A DNA stretch of 64,000 bases from Pomphorhynchus laevis. Taxonomy: Eukaryota; Acanthocephala; Palaeacanthocephala; Echinorhynchida; Pomphorhynchidae. The notes under the pieces were generated by a model. The model had not been told where the DNA came from. It saw only the letters and a program-made list of their open reading frames with translations, and ran no database searches. Shown piece by piece: positions 21,941 to 34,137 of the stretch (its first letter is position 1; each line of letters starts with the position of its first letter). The translations under genes and the position numbers were made by a program. Location of the stretch: contig WNNJ02000183.1 in assembly GCA_012934845.2 (NCBI GenBank), positions 1-64,000 on the forward strand, written 5' to 3'.

Positions 21941-22792
21941 CGGAGAGGTTTTATTAGATAATGACAGCAGAACCGAAGAAACTTCATCAGACGAAACGGG
22001 AAGAAGGTGGAATAGTTCTGGGAGGGAAGTATTTAAAGAGAAGAGTGGGTACAAGGGGCTATGGTTAGTAGGGAAAGTAAATTAGATAGCTTAGTTTGTA
22101 GATAAGAAGAAAATTCATCAGGATTTATATTACAAGGGGTAGATGATCGTGAAATAATTGAGTTTAAGATTTTCCAATGAGATTTAGAGTTGGAAGATGA
22201 CTCGAGTTGATTTCGCCAAAAGAGAGTACGTTTAGTACGTAAACGAAAACGATGTGAACGGCGTAGAGAAAAGTAGGAATCACGAAGATTTGGCAGGAGT
22301 GAGTTGGAAGAACGTTTAAGAAAGCGATTATACATACGAAAAGAGTGACGGAGTCGACGCTTAGAAAGACTACATTCAGAATCGAACCAGGGAGCATGGC
22401 GCAAGCGCTGAGAACGTCGAAGTCGACTAGGCAGAAGGTTATTGAGGATCGACGTAAGTTCTGAATCAAACAGAATGCAGAGATTATCGGGAGAGAGATA
22501 GTTAAGAGGAAGTGAAAAGAGTGAAGAATTGAGTAAGGCTGTGCAGAGAATAGGATATCGAGAAGTTTCCAGGGTCGACTTGGTGTGGATAATGGTAAAG
22601 GCGGAGAAGGAGGAAGGGGACGAGTAAGAGTAGAAGTGACAAGGAAATGATCGGACAAGCCAGGATCATTAATTGACAAGGAGGTTAGTCATTGAAGCAG
22701 TTATGAATAGCAATGATGTCGAGAGCACCGCCGAGAATATAAGTTGGGCTTGTTGAAAGTAATTTATAGTTTAAATTAGAAAAAATATTAGT

Positions 22793-23347
22793 TTAAGTGA
22801 TAGAGCCAGAGTCAGCCGCGTGATCAAGACAAATGTTAAAGTCACCGAGAACAAAAGGAGTATAAGACAATGAACAGTGAGACACACGATCTGCAAGGTT
22901 GTTAAAAAAGATACGTGATGGGGCAACGTAACCTGGACGGTATACAATCACAAGTTCCAGAGGGAAAGGCGTTGATAATCTGCATATGAGTAATTCGAAC
23001 GAAGTGTAACGGATGTTAACGTTGATTTTACGTAAAGACATTGGGTGACGAGCAATGGCAACAATACCGCCATCGTTAGAAGCAGTAGATGTCTGATATG
23101 CAATTTGGCGAGCTGATTTAACTAGAGAACAACCAGAGCGACATAGACGATGAATAGCAAAATCGTCGGAGTCAGAGTGCCAGGATTCGGTAATGCAGAG
23201 AATATCGATAGATAATTGATCGAAGATATCGAGAAGCATATCAGCTTTATGAAGAATGGAGGGAGTGTCGAATAGACTAAGACGAAAAGTATGCTTAGGA
23301 GCGAGATTGACTAGCGAAGAAGACAAAGGCGAGAGATGGGACGCCAT
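22793..23347 (-). pseudogene. A2 ORF2, endonuclease part
   Basis: 184 codons with LCITESW, VIYRPG and FVLGDFNICLD, then a stop; the SDHFLV end of the domain resumes at 22679 in another frame. The RT is not present in this copy. The start ATG corresponds to that of A1 ORF2. Confidence 0.85.
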
Positions 23348-24636
23348 CGAATTTTTGGCCTTGTGTGTACAACATGAAAATTTCCGTTGATTTGAAGTAT
23401 AGATAAGGATGACTCGCCGTTTGTTTCACGTCGATGTTTCTCAATGCGAGCTAAATTGAGCTGGGCAATATCAGAAAGGGAGCGGTCAGGAAAGATACGG
23501 CAAGTAGATGAAGTGGAAATAAGTTTAAAGCGTTGGGAGAGTACATAAGAGGCATGTGAACTATGTCGGAAAGCGATTTTTAAGAGTGGATGACTGAGAT
23601 GATTGGATTTATTGCATTTGTTTAAACGAATAAAGGATACAGGATCGATATTATTGAAAAGAGATGGGTTATCATCAGGAAGAATGGTTGCTAGGATAGA
23701 CCTTAAAGAAGATACATCATCATCGAGGCGAGATTGTGGATAAGCAGATTCGGAAAGCTTTAAGTTTGATATGATTATACAGCGATTGCGCGAAGGAAAA
23801 CGATTTCGTGGAAGTGGTGGACGGACAGAGCTGGTAGGAGTCGAGGCAGATGAGCAGATATAAGTGGAAATGACAGGGGCGCTTGATAAAGAATTAATAT
23901 TGGTTGGAGCAAGTGTGACAGAAGCGGGGTGTTGAATCGATTGATCAGAGATGTGACTGGAGATGATTTTAAATGAAGGATGTAAATTATCTGGAAGTGT
24001 TACGTGGGAGGTAGAGTAAGGAGAATTAAGATAGGTTGGGGCATGAGTGACAGGAATGGAGAGTGTTGAATCACTTGATCGGAAATGTTACTGGAAATGA
24101 TTTTGATGGAAGGATGTAAATTATTGAGAAGTGATACGGGGAGGTCGAGTAAGGAGTACGTGAAGAGAATAAAGAAGTTTGAGATTTATTTAGATTGGGG
24201 GAGGAATAGGAAAGAGGAGGTACGAGATGAAAAGCTTTGCCGTTAGCATTGTTAGAATGAGAAAGATTAATGGAAGTTTGGTAGGTAGTTGAACGAGGAG
24301 TGTGTGAGAGAGTAGGTTCAATAATGGGATTATATGATGCGAAGTCATGTGTTGATGTGAGGGAAACATCTGAAACAGCATTGGTTTGAGTGGTCGTGTG
24401 TGATACAGGAGTAGATGAGCAGGATAACTGTAGCAGTCGTACTGATGTACAAAAACCGCAAGTGAAATGTTTACGTTTATACACCGAGTGGTCGGATATT
24501 TTAACACGAACAAGTGTCCATACATCGCAATTTTTGGAATCGCATCCAACTTCAAAGCTGGTATAACCATCATTGCATTCTGATGTGGAAGATTCTTGAT
24601 CAGGAACCGGGATCTGAGATCGCGGTTTTTAAGCAT
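23311..24636 (-). pseudogene. A2 ORF1, frameshifted
   Basis: The N-terminal finger (KLDAIPK-frame shadow of the CDSKDCDVW block) and CGFCTSVRLLQLS are readable. The frame is lost near 24110 and 24060 by small indels. The RRM-like C-terminal part remains recognisable (IISNLKLSES, SILATILPDD). Confidence 0.8.
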
Positions 24637-24889
24637 GACATTTTATCGATAGATTGAGCTAAATCCGCGAGCGTAGCGAGCGGAACTGACAGGAATAATC
24701 TGGAACTGACAGGAATAATCTGGAACTGACAGGAATAATCTGGAACTGACAGGAATAATCTGGAACTGACAGGAATAATCTGGAACTGACAGGAATAATC
24801 TGGAACTGACAGGAATAATCTGGAACTGACAGGAATAATCTGGAACTGACATGAATAATTGTATGTTTATTAGAAACCAAATTTTTTTA

Positions 24890-26612
24890 TGATGCTCGTT
24901 CTAATCTAGCCTTTAGAAGATCGAATGGATAGACTGATCTAATGATAAGAAATTTTCGAGTAGTTCGTTGGCAACCATTCGTGCGTTGGTGAGTTTGAAG
25001 AGTTCTTTGAGGGATTCATTTTTACAATTAAGAAATCTAGCGCGCTTTGATATCACTCCAACATTACTACTCAATTGCCCTCTGCTTCTGGTATTAGTGT
25101 CGCCTATACAAATTTAAGGAGTATTTTACCAAAATTTGATGAACTTAAAGCATGGGTCATCTCAAATGAATCAGCTGTCCTGACTCTCACTGAAACATGG
25201 CAGCATCGTGATATATCCGATGATTCGATTACTATTATGGGATTTAATTTGTTGAGAGCTGATAGAGATTCTCGGAAAGATTGAGGTGTTGCGCTCTATA
25301 TTACGACATTTTTAAATATTATTTCCACTCGTAATTTACGAAAATGAACTGGGCAATTGTGAGTTTTTCTCAGTCATTGTTTCACTTTTAGGAGGTCCCT
25401 TAGGTATTGCCGGGTGCTACAGGTCACCGCAATCATCCGTATTGAATCATGAATTCTCTAAATTAATTACTCACTGTTCTGAGCTTGAAGAATATCTATT
25501 AGTTGGCGATTTTAATATACCCTCAGCTGGTCACATCGAGAATTATGTTTTGGATAGTGGTTCTTCCAAGTCAGATGTGAATTTGTGGAATTTTCTTATA
25601 AATGTGACATTATGTTAGGGCAACATGTGCAGTCGCCAACCAGATTCGCGCAAAACCAGGAATCTTGTCTAGATTTGGTATTTTTTAAATTAATTACATA
25701 TGTGGGTAATATGACCTATCAGAGTCCCATTGGATTGAGCGATCATTGCATGATCTTATTAAATTATTTATTTAGGTGTATGATTCCAAAAGTGGAAAAT
25801 CTGATAGTGTCGAAAAAATCTTGGCAACAAATTGATGAAAACTCATTACGAGAGGCGGCACTAAGAACATCATTCAACTGTGCTAGTAACGACATTGAGG
25901 TAAGGTTCCAAGTTATTGAATTAAGTTTAGTAGCTTTTGCAGATAGATTTACACCACTCCGTAGAGTACCCAAAAGTAAAGCTAAACACCCTATTTGGTT
26001 TGACACTGAATTGCGATATGCTCTCAAATATCTGAATCGACTATTTGAACTAAGCCGTCATCAGAATAATTTAAAAAAACAGTATACAATGTTCCGTAAT
26101 TTCGTCAATCGCCTTAAGATTGCAAAAAGGTAAAGTTTTGAAGATCAATTAGCTTTACAAATTGATATAGAACCAAAAAAATTTAGGCTTATGTGAAAAG
26201 ATCCAGAGCTCTGCTACCAGCTATTTCATCTTTAAGAGTCGGTAACACTCGTGTGGAATCGCCAGACAGCATGGCAGAAGTGTTTGGATCCGCTTTTGAG
26301 CTAACACCAGATGCTTTCTCTAACATATGTACAGATACAGCATCACCACAGGTAGAAATTGATTCTCCAGTTATAAAGATAACAGCACATAAAGTTTTTG
26401 TTGAATTGGCTAGGTTATCTAGATCATCAGCAGCATGCCCAGATGATATCCACCCCCTAACTTCTTAATTACTTGCTCCTGTTCTGGCTGAGCTATTAGT
26501 CTCCATATTTGAGCTGAGCTTGCTTATCTCGAAGTTACCTGCTGCCTGGAAACAAGCGATTGTAGTACCAATTTATAAAAATGGTGAAAAAGATGATCCA
26601 AATAACTATACA
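24890..26612 (+). pseudogene. Element F, copy F1a: CR1-like ORF2, endonuclease to RT fingers
   Basis: Plus strand: VAYTNLRSILPKFDELK, LTLTETWQHRDISDD, a stop, then LVGDFNIPSAG. The long stretch 25585-26133 contains SCLDLVFFK, IGLSDHCMILL and HPIWFDTELRYALK. A linker at 26193-26468 has RSSAACPDDIHPL, and RT fingers AAWKQAIVVPIYKNGEKDD and PNNY follow. At 26612 the RT is interrupted by the 3' tail of A3. F resumes at ~31005 (SVVCKVIERI), so A3 sits inside F. A stop at 26131 (TAA) is CAA in copy F2. Confidence 0.82.
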
Positions 26613-26661
26613 ACAACAATACAAATTTATTTAATGTGGCAAATGCGTACAAGCTGTACGC

Positions 26662-29595
26662 TTACAAGTCCACAAACAAAAATGAAAAAGTCAAGCAGAT
26701 AAATTGTTTAAATGGGATCGGATTTGGCGTTTGAAACACGGCAGGGAAGTTGATTGGCTTATATGAATAAGCAGATGATATCACGATAGAGGAGCAGCCA
26801 CCGGGAAGAAGAGGAGTCCAAAAGAAGGTAGAGTAGTTTGGGACATGTAAAAGAAGAGAATTACAGGAATGCAAGGAACAGTAAACAGAACGAGAATTAT
26901 CAAGAAAAGGAAGGTTGATAAATGAAGGGTTATGAGAAGTTACAAGGCGGAAAGCAACGAGAAGAAGACGAATTTGAACACGCAATAAATTGAAGGCAAA
27001 TCGAGAGAAGCAAGATGGTAGGATGTATGATCAAAACGACGAAGACGGAAGAGAATTCGGATGGCTGCGTTGACGATGCGTTGTAGGGGAAGAAGAGTTA
27101 ATTTAGGTGAGTTGGAAAATATACTAGGACAATAATCGAGTCTAGAAAAAAGGAGAGAAGATATACGAGTCATACAAGAAGGGAAATCGATCAATCTACG
27201 AACTTGACGGAGGTTGCGGAGTATCAAGATAGATGAGCGTACTTTATCTCTAACGAAAGGTTTAAGTGAAAGTCAGTTGTCGAAATGGAAGCCTAGGAAA
27301 ACGAGATTATCAACGATAGGAATAATTGCAGCATTTAATGATACGGAGGGAGGTTCGAAGCCGAGGCGTCGAGGTAGGATCCACATAATTTTGGATTTAT
27401 CAGGATTCAGAGAAAGGCGAAGGGAAGAAAGATGATTGGAAATTGACACAAGACAGTCGGAAGCAGAAACACTAAGATCGTGAATACGATAAACAGGTGC
27501 ATGATCATAGATGAGAATGTCATCAGCATATTGCATAACATGGAAGTTAAATTTATGAGAAATCGAAGACAAATCACCGAGAAGAAGAGAGAAAAGCATA
27601 GGGCCTAATACAGAGCCTAGTGGAACCTTGGACGGAAGGGACGAATGATGGGAGAGAGAAGAGTTAGAATAGACGCGAAATGTACGGTTTGATAGATATG
27701 AAGAAAACCATGATACAGTGGGTAAAGAGAAGCCATAATCATGACGAAGGCGATGGAGAAGAATCGAGTGATCGACGATGTCAAAAGCAGACGATAGATC
27801 AAGAGAAACTATGACACTACATAATTTATGATCGCGCGATATGAGTAAGTCGTTATAAACTTTAAGACATGCAATTTCGGTAGAGTAATTAGAGCGAAAT
27901 CGGCTTGGAAGGGAGGAAATAAGTTAAAGGAAAAAAGATATATATTAACTTGCTTAAGAACGAGACGCTCAAGGAGTTTAGAGAGTGTTGGGAGAAGTGA
28001 AATAGAACGGTAAGAAGATGGTAGTGAAGAGTGGAGAGATTGCTTTTTGATGAGAGGACGAACTATGGCGCATTTCCAGATGGAAGGAAATGTACGTCTA
28101 CGGATGGACGAGTTGAACAATGTGGTTAGGAAGGGTAAGATAGAGGAGCAGATATTTTTAAGCAAATGAGTGGGAATTGGATCAGAAGGAGAGGTTTTAT
28201 TAGATAATGACAGCAGAACCGAAGAAACTTCATCAGACGAAACGGGAAGAAGGTGGAATAGTTCTGGGAGGGAAGTATTTAAAGAGAAGAGTGGGTACAA
28301 GGGGGCTATGGTTAGTAGGGAAAGTAAATTAGATAGCTTAGTTTGTAGATAAGAAGAAAATTCATCAGGATTTATATTACAAGGGGTAGATGATCGTGAA
28401 ATAATTGAGTTTAAGATTTTCCAATGAGATTTAGAGTTGGAAGATGACTCGAGTTGATTTCGCCAAAAGAGAGTACGTTTAGTACGTAAACGAAAACGAT
28501 GTGAACGGCGTAGAGAAAAGTAGGAATCACGAAGATTTGGCAGGAGTGAGTTGGAAGAACGTTTAAGAAAGCGATTATACATACGAAAAGAGTGACGGAG
28601 TCGACGCTTAGAAAGACTACATTCAGAATCGAACCAGGGAGCATGGCGCAAGCGCTGGGAACGTCGAAGTCGACTAGGCAGAAGGTTATTGAGGATCGAC
28701 GTAAGTTCAGAATCAAACAGAATGCAGAGATTATCGGGAGAGAGATAGTTAAGAGGAAGTGAAAAGAGTGAAGAATTGAGTAAGGCTGTGTAGAGAATAG
28801 GAATATCGAGAAGTTTCCAGGGTCGACTTGGTGTGGATAATGGTAAAGGCGGAGAAGGAGGAAGGGGACGAGTAAGAGTAGAAGTGACAAGGAAATGATC
28901 GGACAAGCCAGGATCATTAATTGACAAGGAGGTTAGTCATTGAAGCAGTTATGAATAGCAATGATGTCGAGAGCACCGCCGAGAATATAAGTTGGGCTTG
29001 TTGAAAGTAATTTATAGTTTAAATTAGAAAAAATATTAGTTTAAGTGATAGAGCCAGAGTCAGCCGCGTGATCAAGACAAATGTTAAAGTCACCGAGAAC
29101 AAAAGGAGTATAAGACAATGAACAGTGAGACACACGATCTGCAAGGTTGTTAAAAAAGATACGTGATGGGGCAACGTAACCTGGACGGTATACAATCACA
29201 AGTTCCAGAGGGAAAGGCGTTGATAATCTGCATATGAGTAATTCGAACGAAGTGTAACGGATGTTAACGTTGATTTTACGTAAAGACATTGGGTGACGAG
29301 CAATGGCAACAATACCGCCATCGTTAGAAGCAGTAGATGTCTGATATGCAATTTGGCGAGCTGATTTAACTAGAGAACAACCAGAGCGACATAGACGATG
29401 AATAGCAAAATCGTCGGAGTCAGAGTGCCAGGATTCGGTAATGCAGAGAATATCGATAGATAATTGATCGAAGATATCGAGAAGCATATCAGCTTTATGA
29501 AGAATGGAGGGAGTGTCGAATAGACTAAGACGAAAAGTATGCTTAGGAGCGAGATTGACTAGCGAAGAAGACAAAGGCGAGAGATGGGACGCCAT
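26662..29595 (-). pseudogene. A3 ORF2: endonuclease, RT with YADD, thumb; several breaks
   Basis: Pieces in order: endonuclease 29595-29041, stop; linker and RT fingers 28927-27809 (APWFDSECSLSKRRLRHSF, KTSPSDPIPTHLL, FPSIWKCAIVRPLIKK). Then the palm 27802-27617 (ASAFDIVDH in another frame), MLFSLLLGDLSSIS and VMQYADDILIYD at 27599-27273 ending HFDN-stop, and thumb pieces 27227-26940 and 26985-26662. At least four breaks. The TGA after HFDN and the break after the KF-VFF region are shared with the separate copy A5. Confidence 0.88.
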
Positions 29596-30890
29596 CGAAT
29601 TTTTGGCCTTGTGTGTACAACATGAAAATTTCCGTTGATTTGAAGTATAGATAAGGATGACTCGCCGTTTGTTTCACGTCGATGTTTCTCAATGCGAGCT
29701 AAATTGAGCTGGGCAATATCAGAAAGGGAGCGGTCAGGAAAGATACGGCAAGTAGATGAAGTGGAAATAAGTTTAAAGCGTTGGGAGAGTACATAAGAGG
29801 CATGTGAACTATGTCGGAAAGCGATTTTTAAGAGTGGATGACTGAGATGATTGGATTTATTGCATTTGTTTAAACGAATAAAGGATACAGGATCGATATT
29901 ATTGAAAAGAGATGGGTTATCATCAGGAAGAATGGTTGCTAGGATAGACCTTAAAGAAGATACATCATCATCGAGGCGAGATTGTGGATAAGCAGATTCG
30001 GAAAGCTTTAAGTTTGATATGATTATACAGCGATTGCGCGAAGGAAAACGATTTCGTGGAAGTGGTGGACGGACAGAGCTGGTAGGAGTCGAGGCAGATG
30101 AGCAGATATAAGTGGAAATGACAGGGGCGCTTGATAAAGAATTAATATTGGTTGGAGCAAGTGTGACAGAAGCGGGGTGTTGAATCGATTGATCAGAGAT
30201 GTGACTGGAGATGATTTTAAATGAAGGATGTAAATTATCTGGAAGTGTTACGTGGGAGGTAGAGTAAGGAGAATTAAGATAGGTTGGGGCATGAGTGACA
30301 GGAATGGAGTGTTGAATCACTTGATCGGAAATGTTACTGGAAATGATTTTGATGGAAGGATGTAAATTATTGAGAAGTGATACGGGGGAGGTCGAGTAAG
30401 AAGTACGTGAAGAGAATAAAGAAGTTTGAGATTTATTTAGATTGGGGAGGAATAGGAAAGAGGAGGTACGAGATGAAAAGCTTTACCGTTAGCATTGTTA
30501 GAATGAGAAAGATTAATGGAAGTTTGGTACGTAGTTGAACGAGGAGTGTGTGAGAGTAGGTTTAATAATGGGATTATATGATGCGAAGTCATGTGTTGAT
30601 GTGAGGGAAACATCTGAAACAGCATTGGTTTGAGTGGTCGTGTGTGATACAGGAGTAGATGAGCAGGATAACTGTAGCAGTCGTACTGATGTACAAAAAC
30701 CGCAAGTGAAATGTTTACGTTTATACACCGAGTGGTCGGATATTTTAACACGAACAAGTGTCCATACATCGCAATTTTTGGAATCGCATCCAACTTCAAA
30801 GCTGGTATAACCATCATTGCATTCTGATGTGGAAGATTCTTGATCAGGAACCGGGATCTGAGATCGCGCTTTTTTAGGTATGAATTTTTA
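29559..30890 (-). pseudogene. A3 ORF1, frameshifted N-terminal half
   Basis: The C-terminal 253 codons (30320-29559) are open and contain SNISDQ-like blocks, IISNLKLSES, SILATILPDD and KIAFRHSSHASYVLSQRF. The N-terminal finger (FTCGFC) lies in other frames at 30817-30437. The overlap with ORF2 is kept as in A1. Confidence 0.82.
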
Positions 30891-30995
30891 TCGATAGATT
30901 GAGCTCAATCCGCGAGCGTAGCGAGCGGAACTGACAGAAATAATCTGGAACTGACAGGAATAATTGTAAGAACTTTAATAACCAATACTTTTTTT

Positions 30996-31312
30996 TAAAG
31001 TGTTGGGCAATAAGTCTAACTAGTGTTGTATGCAAAGTGATTGAGCGCATACTAAACAGACGCATATATGATCATTTGAGTTCGCTGAGAATTCTCAATA
31101 ATGCACAGCATGGATTTTCTCCTAGGAGTTCATGTTTTACAAACTTATTATTTGCTCGTGAAGATTGGGTTGGACATGTTGCTAACGGGCACTGTACCGA
31201 CGTAATATTTCTTGACTTTAGTCGGGCTTTTGATAGGGTGTCCCACAAAATGCTAATTTCCACCCTTGAGTCTTATAAAGTCAATCGCTTCATAATAAGC
31301 TGGATAATAAGC
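30996..31312 (+). pseudogene. Element F, copy F1b: RT fingers and palm after the A3 insertion
   Basis: It continues the interrupted RT: VVCKVIERILNRRIYDHL, AQHGFSPRSSCFTNLLFA, HCTDVIFLDFSRAFDRVSHK (motif A), then VNRFIISWI. It ends at 31312, joined directly to a family A 5' leader. Same strand and phase of homology as F1a. Confidence 0.82.
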
Positions 31313-31410
31313 TGAATAATCTGGAACTGACAGGACTAATCTGGAACTGACAGGAATAATCTGGAACTGACATGAATAATTGTATGTTTATTAGAAACCA
31401 AATTTTTTTA
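31313..31410 (-). mobile_element. Isolated family A 5' leader with three 20-bp repeats
   Basis: Three copies of the GGAACTGACAGGAATAATCT unit are followed by the AAACATAC...AAATTTTTTT leader in reverse. There is no ORF1 behind it. The sequence then passes into element F exactly as at 24.89 kb, because this is the left end of the duplicated block. Confidence 0.8.
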
Positions 31411-33135
31411 TGATGCTCGTTCTAATCTAGCCTTTAGAAGATCGAATGGATAGACTGATCTAATGATAAGAAATTTTCGAGTAGTTCGTTGGCAACCATT
31501 CGTGCGTTGGTGAGTTTGAAGAGTTCTTTGAGGGATTCATTTTTACAATTAAGAAATCTAGCGCGCTTTGATATCACTCCAACATTACTACTCAATTGCC
31601 CTCTGCTTCTGGTATTAGTGTCGCCTATACAAATTTAAGGAGTATTTTACCAAAATTTGATGAACTTAAAGCATGGGTCATCTCAAATGAATCAGCTGTC
31701 CTGACTCTCACTGAAACATGGCAGCATCGTGATATATCCGATGATTCGATTACTATTATGGGATTTAATTTGTTGAGAGCTGATAGAGATTCTCGGAAAG
31801 ATTGAGGTGTTGCGCTCTATATTACGACATTTTTAAATATTATTTCCACTCGTAATTTACGAAAATGAACTGGGCAATTGTGAGTTTTTCTCAGTCATTG
31901 TTTCACTTTTAGGAGGTCCCTTAGGTATTGCCGGGTGCTACAGGTCACCGCAATCATCCGTATTGAATCATGAATTCTCTAAATTAATTACTCACTGTTC
32001 TGAGCTTGAAGAATATCTATTAGTTGGCGATTTTAATATACCTTCAGCTGGTCACATCGAGAATTATGTTTTGGATAGTGGTTCTTCCAAGTCAGATGTG
32101 AATTTGTGGAATTTTCTTATAAATGTGACATTATGTTAGGGCAACATGTGCAGTCGCCAACCAGATTCGCGCAAAACCAGGAATCTTGTCTAGATTTGGT
32201 ATTTTTTAAATTAATTACATATGTGGGTAATATGACCTATCAGAGTCCCATTGGATTGAGCGATCATTGCATGATCTTATTAAATTATTTATTTAGGTGT
32301 ATGATTCCAAAAGTGGAAAATCTGATAGTGTCGAAAAAATCTTGGCAACAAATTGATGAAAACTCATTACGAGAGGCGGCACTAAGAACATCATTCAACT
32401 GTGCTAGTAACGACATTGAGGTAAGGTTCCAAGTTATTGAATTAAGTTTAGTAGCTTTTGCAGATAGATTTACACCACTCCGTAGAGTACCCAAAAGTAA
32501 AGCTAAACACCCTATTTGGTTTGACACTGAATTGCGATATGCTCTCAAACATCTGAATCGACTATTTGAACTAAGCCGTCATCAGAATAATTTAAAAAAA
32601 CAGTATACAATGTTCCGTAATTTCGTCAATCGCCTTAAGATTGCAAAAAGGCAAAGTTTTGAAGATCAATTAGCTTTACAAATTGATATAGAACCAAAAA
32701 AGTTTAGGCTTATGTGAAAAGATCCAGAGCTCTGCTACCAGCTATTTCATCTTTAAGAGTCGGTAACACTCGTGTGGCATCGCCAGACAGCATGGCAGAA
32801 GTGTTTGGATCCGCTTTTGAGCTAACACCAGATGCTTTCTCTAACATATGTACAGATACAGCATCACCACAGGTAGAAATTGATCCTCCAGTTATAAAGA
32901 TAACAGCACATAAAGTTTTTGTTGAATTGGCTAGGTTATCTAGATCATCAGCAGCATGCCCAGATGATATCCACCCCCTAACTTCTTAATTACTTGCTCC
33001 TGTTCTGGCTGAGCTATTAGTCTCCATATTTGAGCTGAGCTTGCTTATCTCGAAGTTACCTGCTGCCTGGAAACAAGCGATTGTAGTACCAATTTATAAA
33101 AATGGTGAAAAAGATGATCCAAATAACTATCCAAC
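31411..33135 (+). pseudogene. Element F, copy F2a (near-identical duplicate of F1a)
   Basis: Matches 24890-26612 at a constant offset of 6521 bp, with only a handful of base differences. Examples: CTCAAAC against CTCAAAT, AAAGGCAAAG against AAAGGTAAAG, GTGGCATCG against GTGGAATCG, GATCCTCC against GATTCTCC. The CAA codon at the third of these places keeps 203 codons open (32106-32717). Domains are as for F1a. Interrupted at 33135 by an A tail. Confidence 0.9.
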
Positions 33136-33614
33136 AACAATACAAATTTATTTAATGTGGCAAATGCGTACAAGCTGTACGCTTACAAGTCCACAAACAA
33201 AAATGAAAAAGTCAAGCAGATAAATTGTTTAAATGGGATCGGATTTGGCGTTTGAAACACGGCAGGGAAGTTGATTGGCTTATATGAATAAGCAGATGAT
33301 ATCACGATAGAGGAGCAGCCACCGGGAAGAAGAGGAGTCCAAAAGAAGGTAGAGTAGTTTGGGACATGTAAAAGAAGAGAATTACAGGAATGCAAGGAAC
33401 AGTAAACAGAACGAGAATTATCAAGAAAAGGAAGGTTGATAAATGAAGGGTTATGAGAAGTTACAAGGCGGAAAGCAACGAGAAGAAGACGAATTTGAAC
33501 ACGCAATAAATTGAAGGCAAATCGAGAGAAGCAAGATGGTAGGATGTATGATCAAAACGACGAAGACGGAAGAGAATTCGGATGGCTGCGTTGACGATGC
33601 GTTGTAGGGGAAGA
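33136..33614 (-). mobile_element. Family A 3' end, copy A4 (duplicate of the A3 3' end)
   Basis: Identical in layout to 26613-27093: CATTTGCCACATTAAATA tail, 3' UTR and the last part of ORF2. It is cut at 33614 after GCGTTGTAGGGGAAGA, where the sequence changes to element F. Confidence 0.88.
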
Positions 33615-33925
33615 TTGGATTCCCCTACAACGCATGGATTTCCTCCTAGGAGTTCATGGATTAACTCCTACTACAGCATGGATTTCCTCCTAGGAGTTCA
33701 TGTTTTACAAACTTATTATTTGCTCGTGAAGATTGGGTTGGACATGTTGCTAACGGGCACTGTACCGACGTAATATTTCTTGACTTTAGTCGGGCTTTTG
33801 ATAGGGTGTCCCACAAAATCCTAATTTCCACCCTTGAGTCTTATAAAGTCAATCGCTTCATAATAAGCTGGATTCAAGATTTTCTTAAAGATAGATCCTT
33901 TGCTGTTCGTGTAGGTCTATATATA
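33615..33925 (+). pseudogene. Element F, copy F2b: RT palm with a local duplication
   Basis: CAACGCATGGATTTCCTCC and AGCATGGATTTCCTCC are two copies of a short F segment. The RT frame then continues as ILDFSRAFDRVSHKI-type sequence, VNRFIISWIQDFLKDRSFAV. It reaches ~20 codons further than F1b before ending at a TATATATTTATATATA patch. Confidence 0.75.
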
Positions 33926-34137
33926 TTTATATATAGGCGAAGAGTTTGTAGTCAGCCTTCTGACTAGCCCGGGGCTACCAACATGTGGCAAAAAGCGGGC
34001 GAAACGAAAACGGCTGTGTCAATGGCGCCGTTAGTAGTCAGGGTGTATGGAATTAGATATCATGAAGGAAGGATTCTGTAGCTGGTTTTCAATGCGAATT
34101 CATCTCGTGTGACCTAGCAAGTACTCTATATATAATG
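33926..34137. other. Unassigned spacer
   Basis: AT-rich patch, then a GC-richer stretch (AGCCCGGGGCTACCAAC, GGGCGAAACG) that leads into the 380-bp tandem repeat. No coding region or RNA gene recognised. Confidence 0.4.

Larger units (their letters stand above)
21944..24889 (-). mobile_element. Family A LINE, copy A2, 3' half missing
   Basis: Minus-strand copy running from the leader at 24889 through nine 20-bp repeats (~24680-24859), ORF1 (ATG region ~24636) and ORF2 (ATG 23347) to a break at 21944 inside the ORF2 linker, before the RT. It is almost identical to A3, including damage that A1 lacks: the same stop after GSIT near 22793, and the same VRPLI-side changes. A2 and A3 thus share a duplication history rather than being separate insertions. 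A2 alone has a GAGAG/GAG indel near 24060 that breaks ORF1. Confidence 0.92.
26613..30995 (-). mobile_element. Family A LINE, copy A3, full span, inserted in element F
   Basis: The minus-strand copy is complete from the 3' tail (CGCATTTGCCACATTAAATA in reverse at ~26640) to the 5' leader (~30995, with only two 20-bp repeats). ORF1 and ORF2 are both damaged. The RT catalytic motif is present here (VMQYADDILIYD at ~27530), unlike in A1. It splits element F in the RT fingers: F ends in ...PNNY at 26612 and resumes with the SLTS block near 31008. Confidence 0.92.

Noticed and set aside
27214-27435. Plus-strand ORF of 73 codons at the A3 thumb (also 40431-40210 in A5)
   Set aside because: Antisense to family A ORF2 and present wherever that segment occurs.
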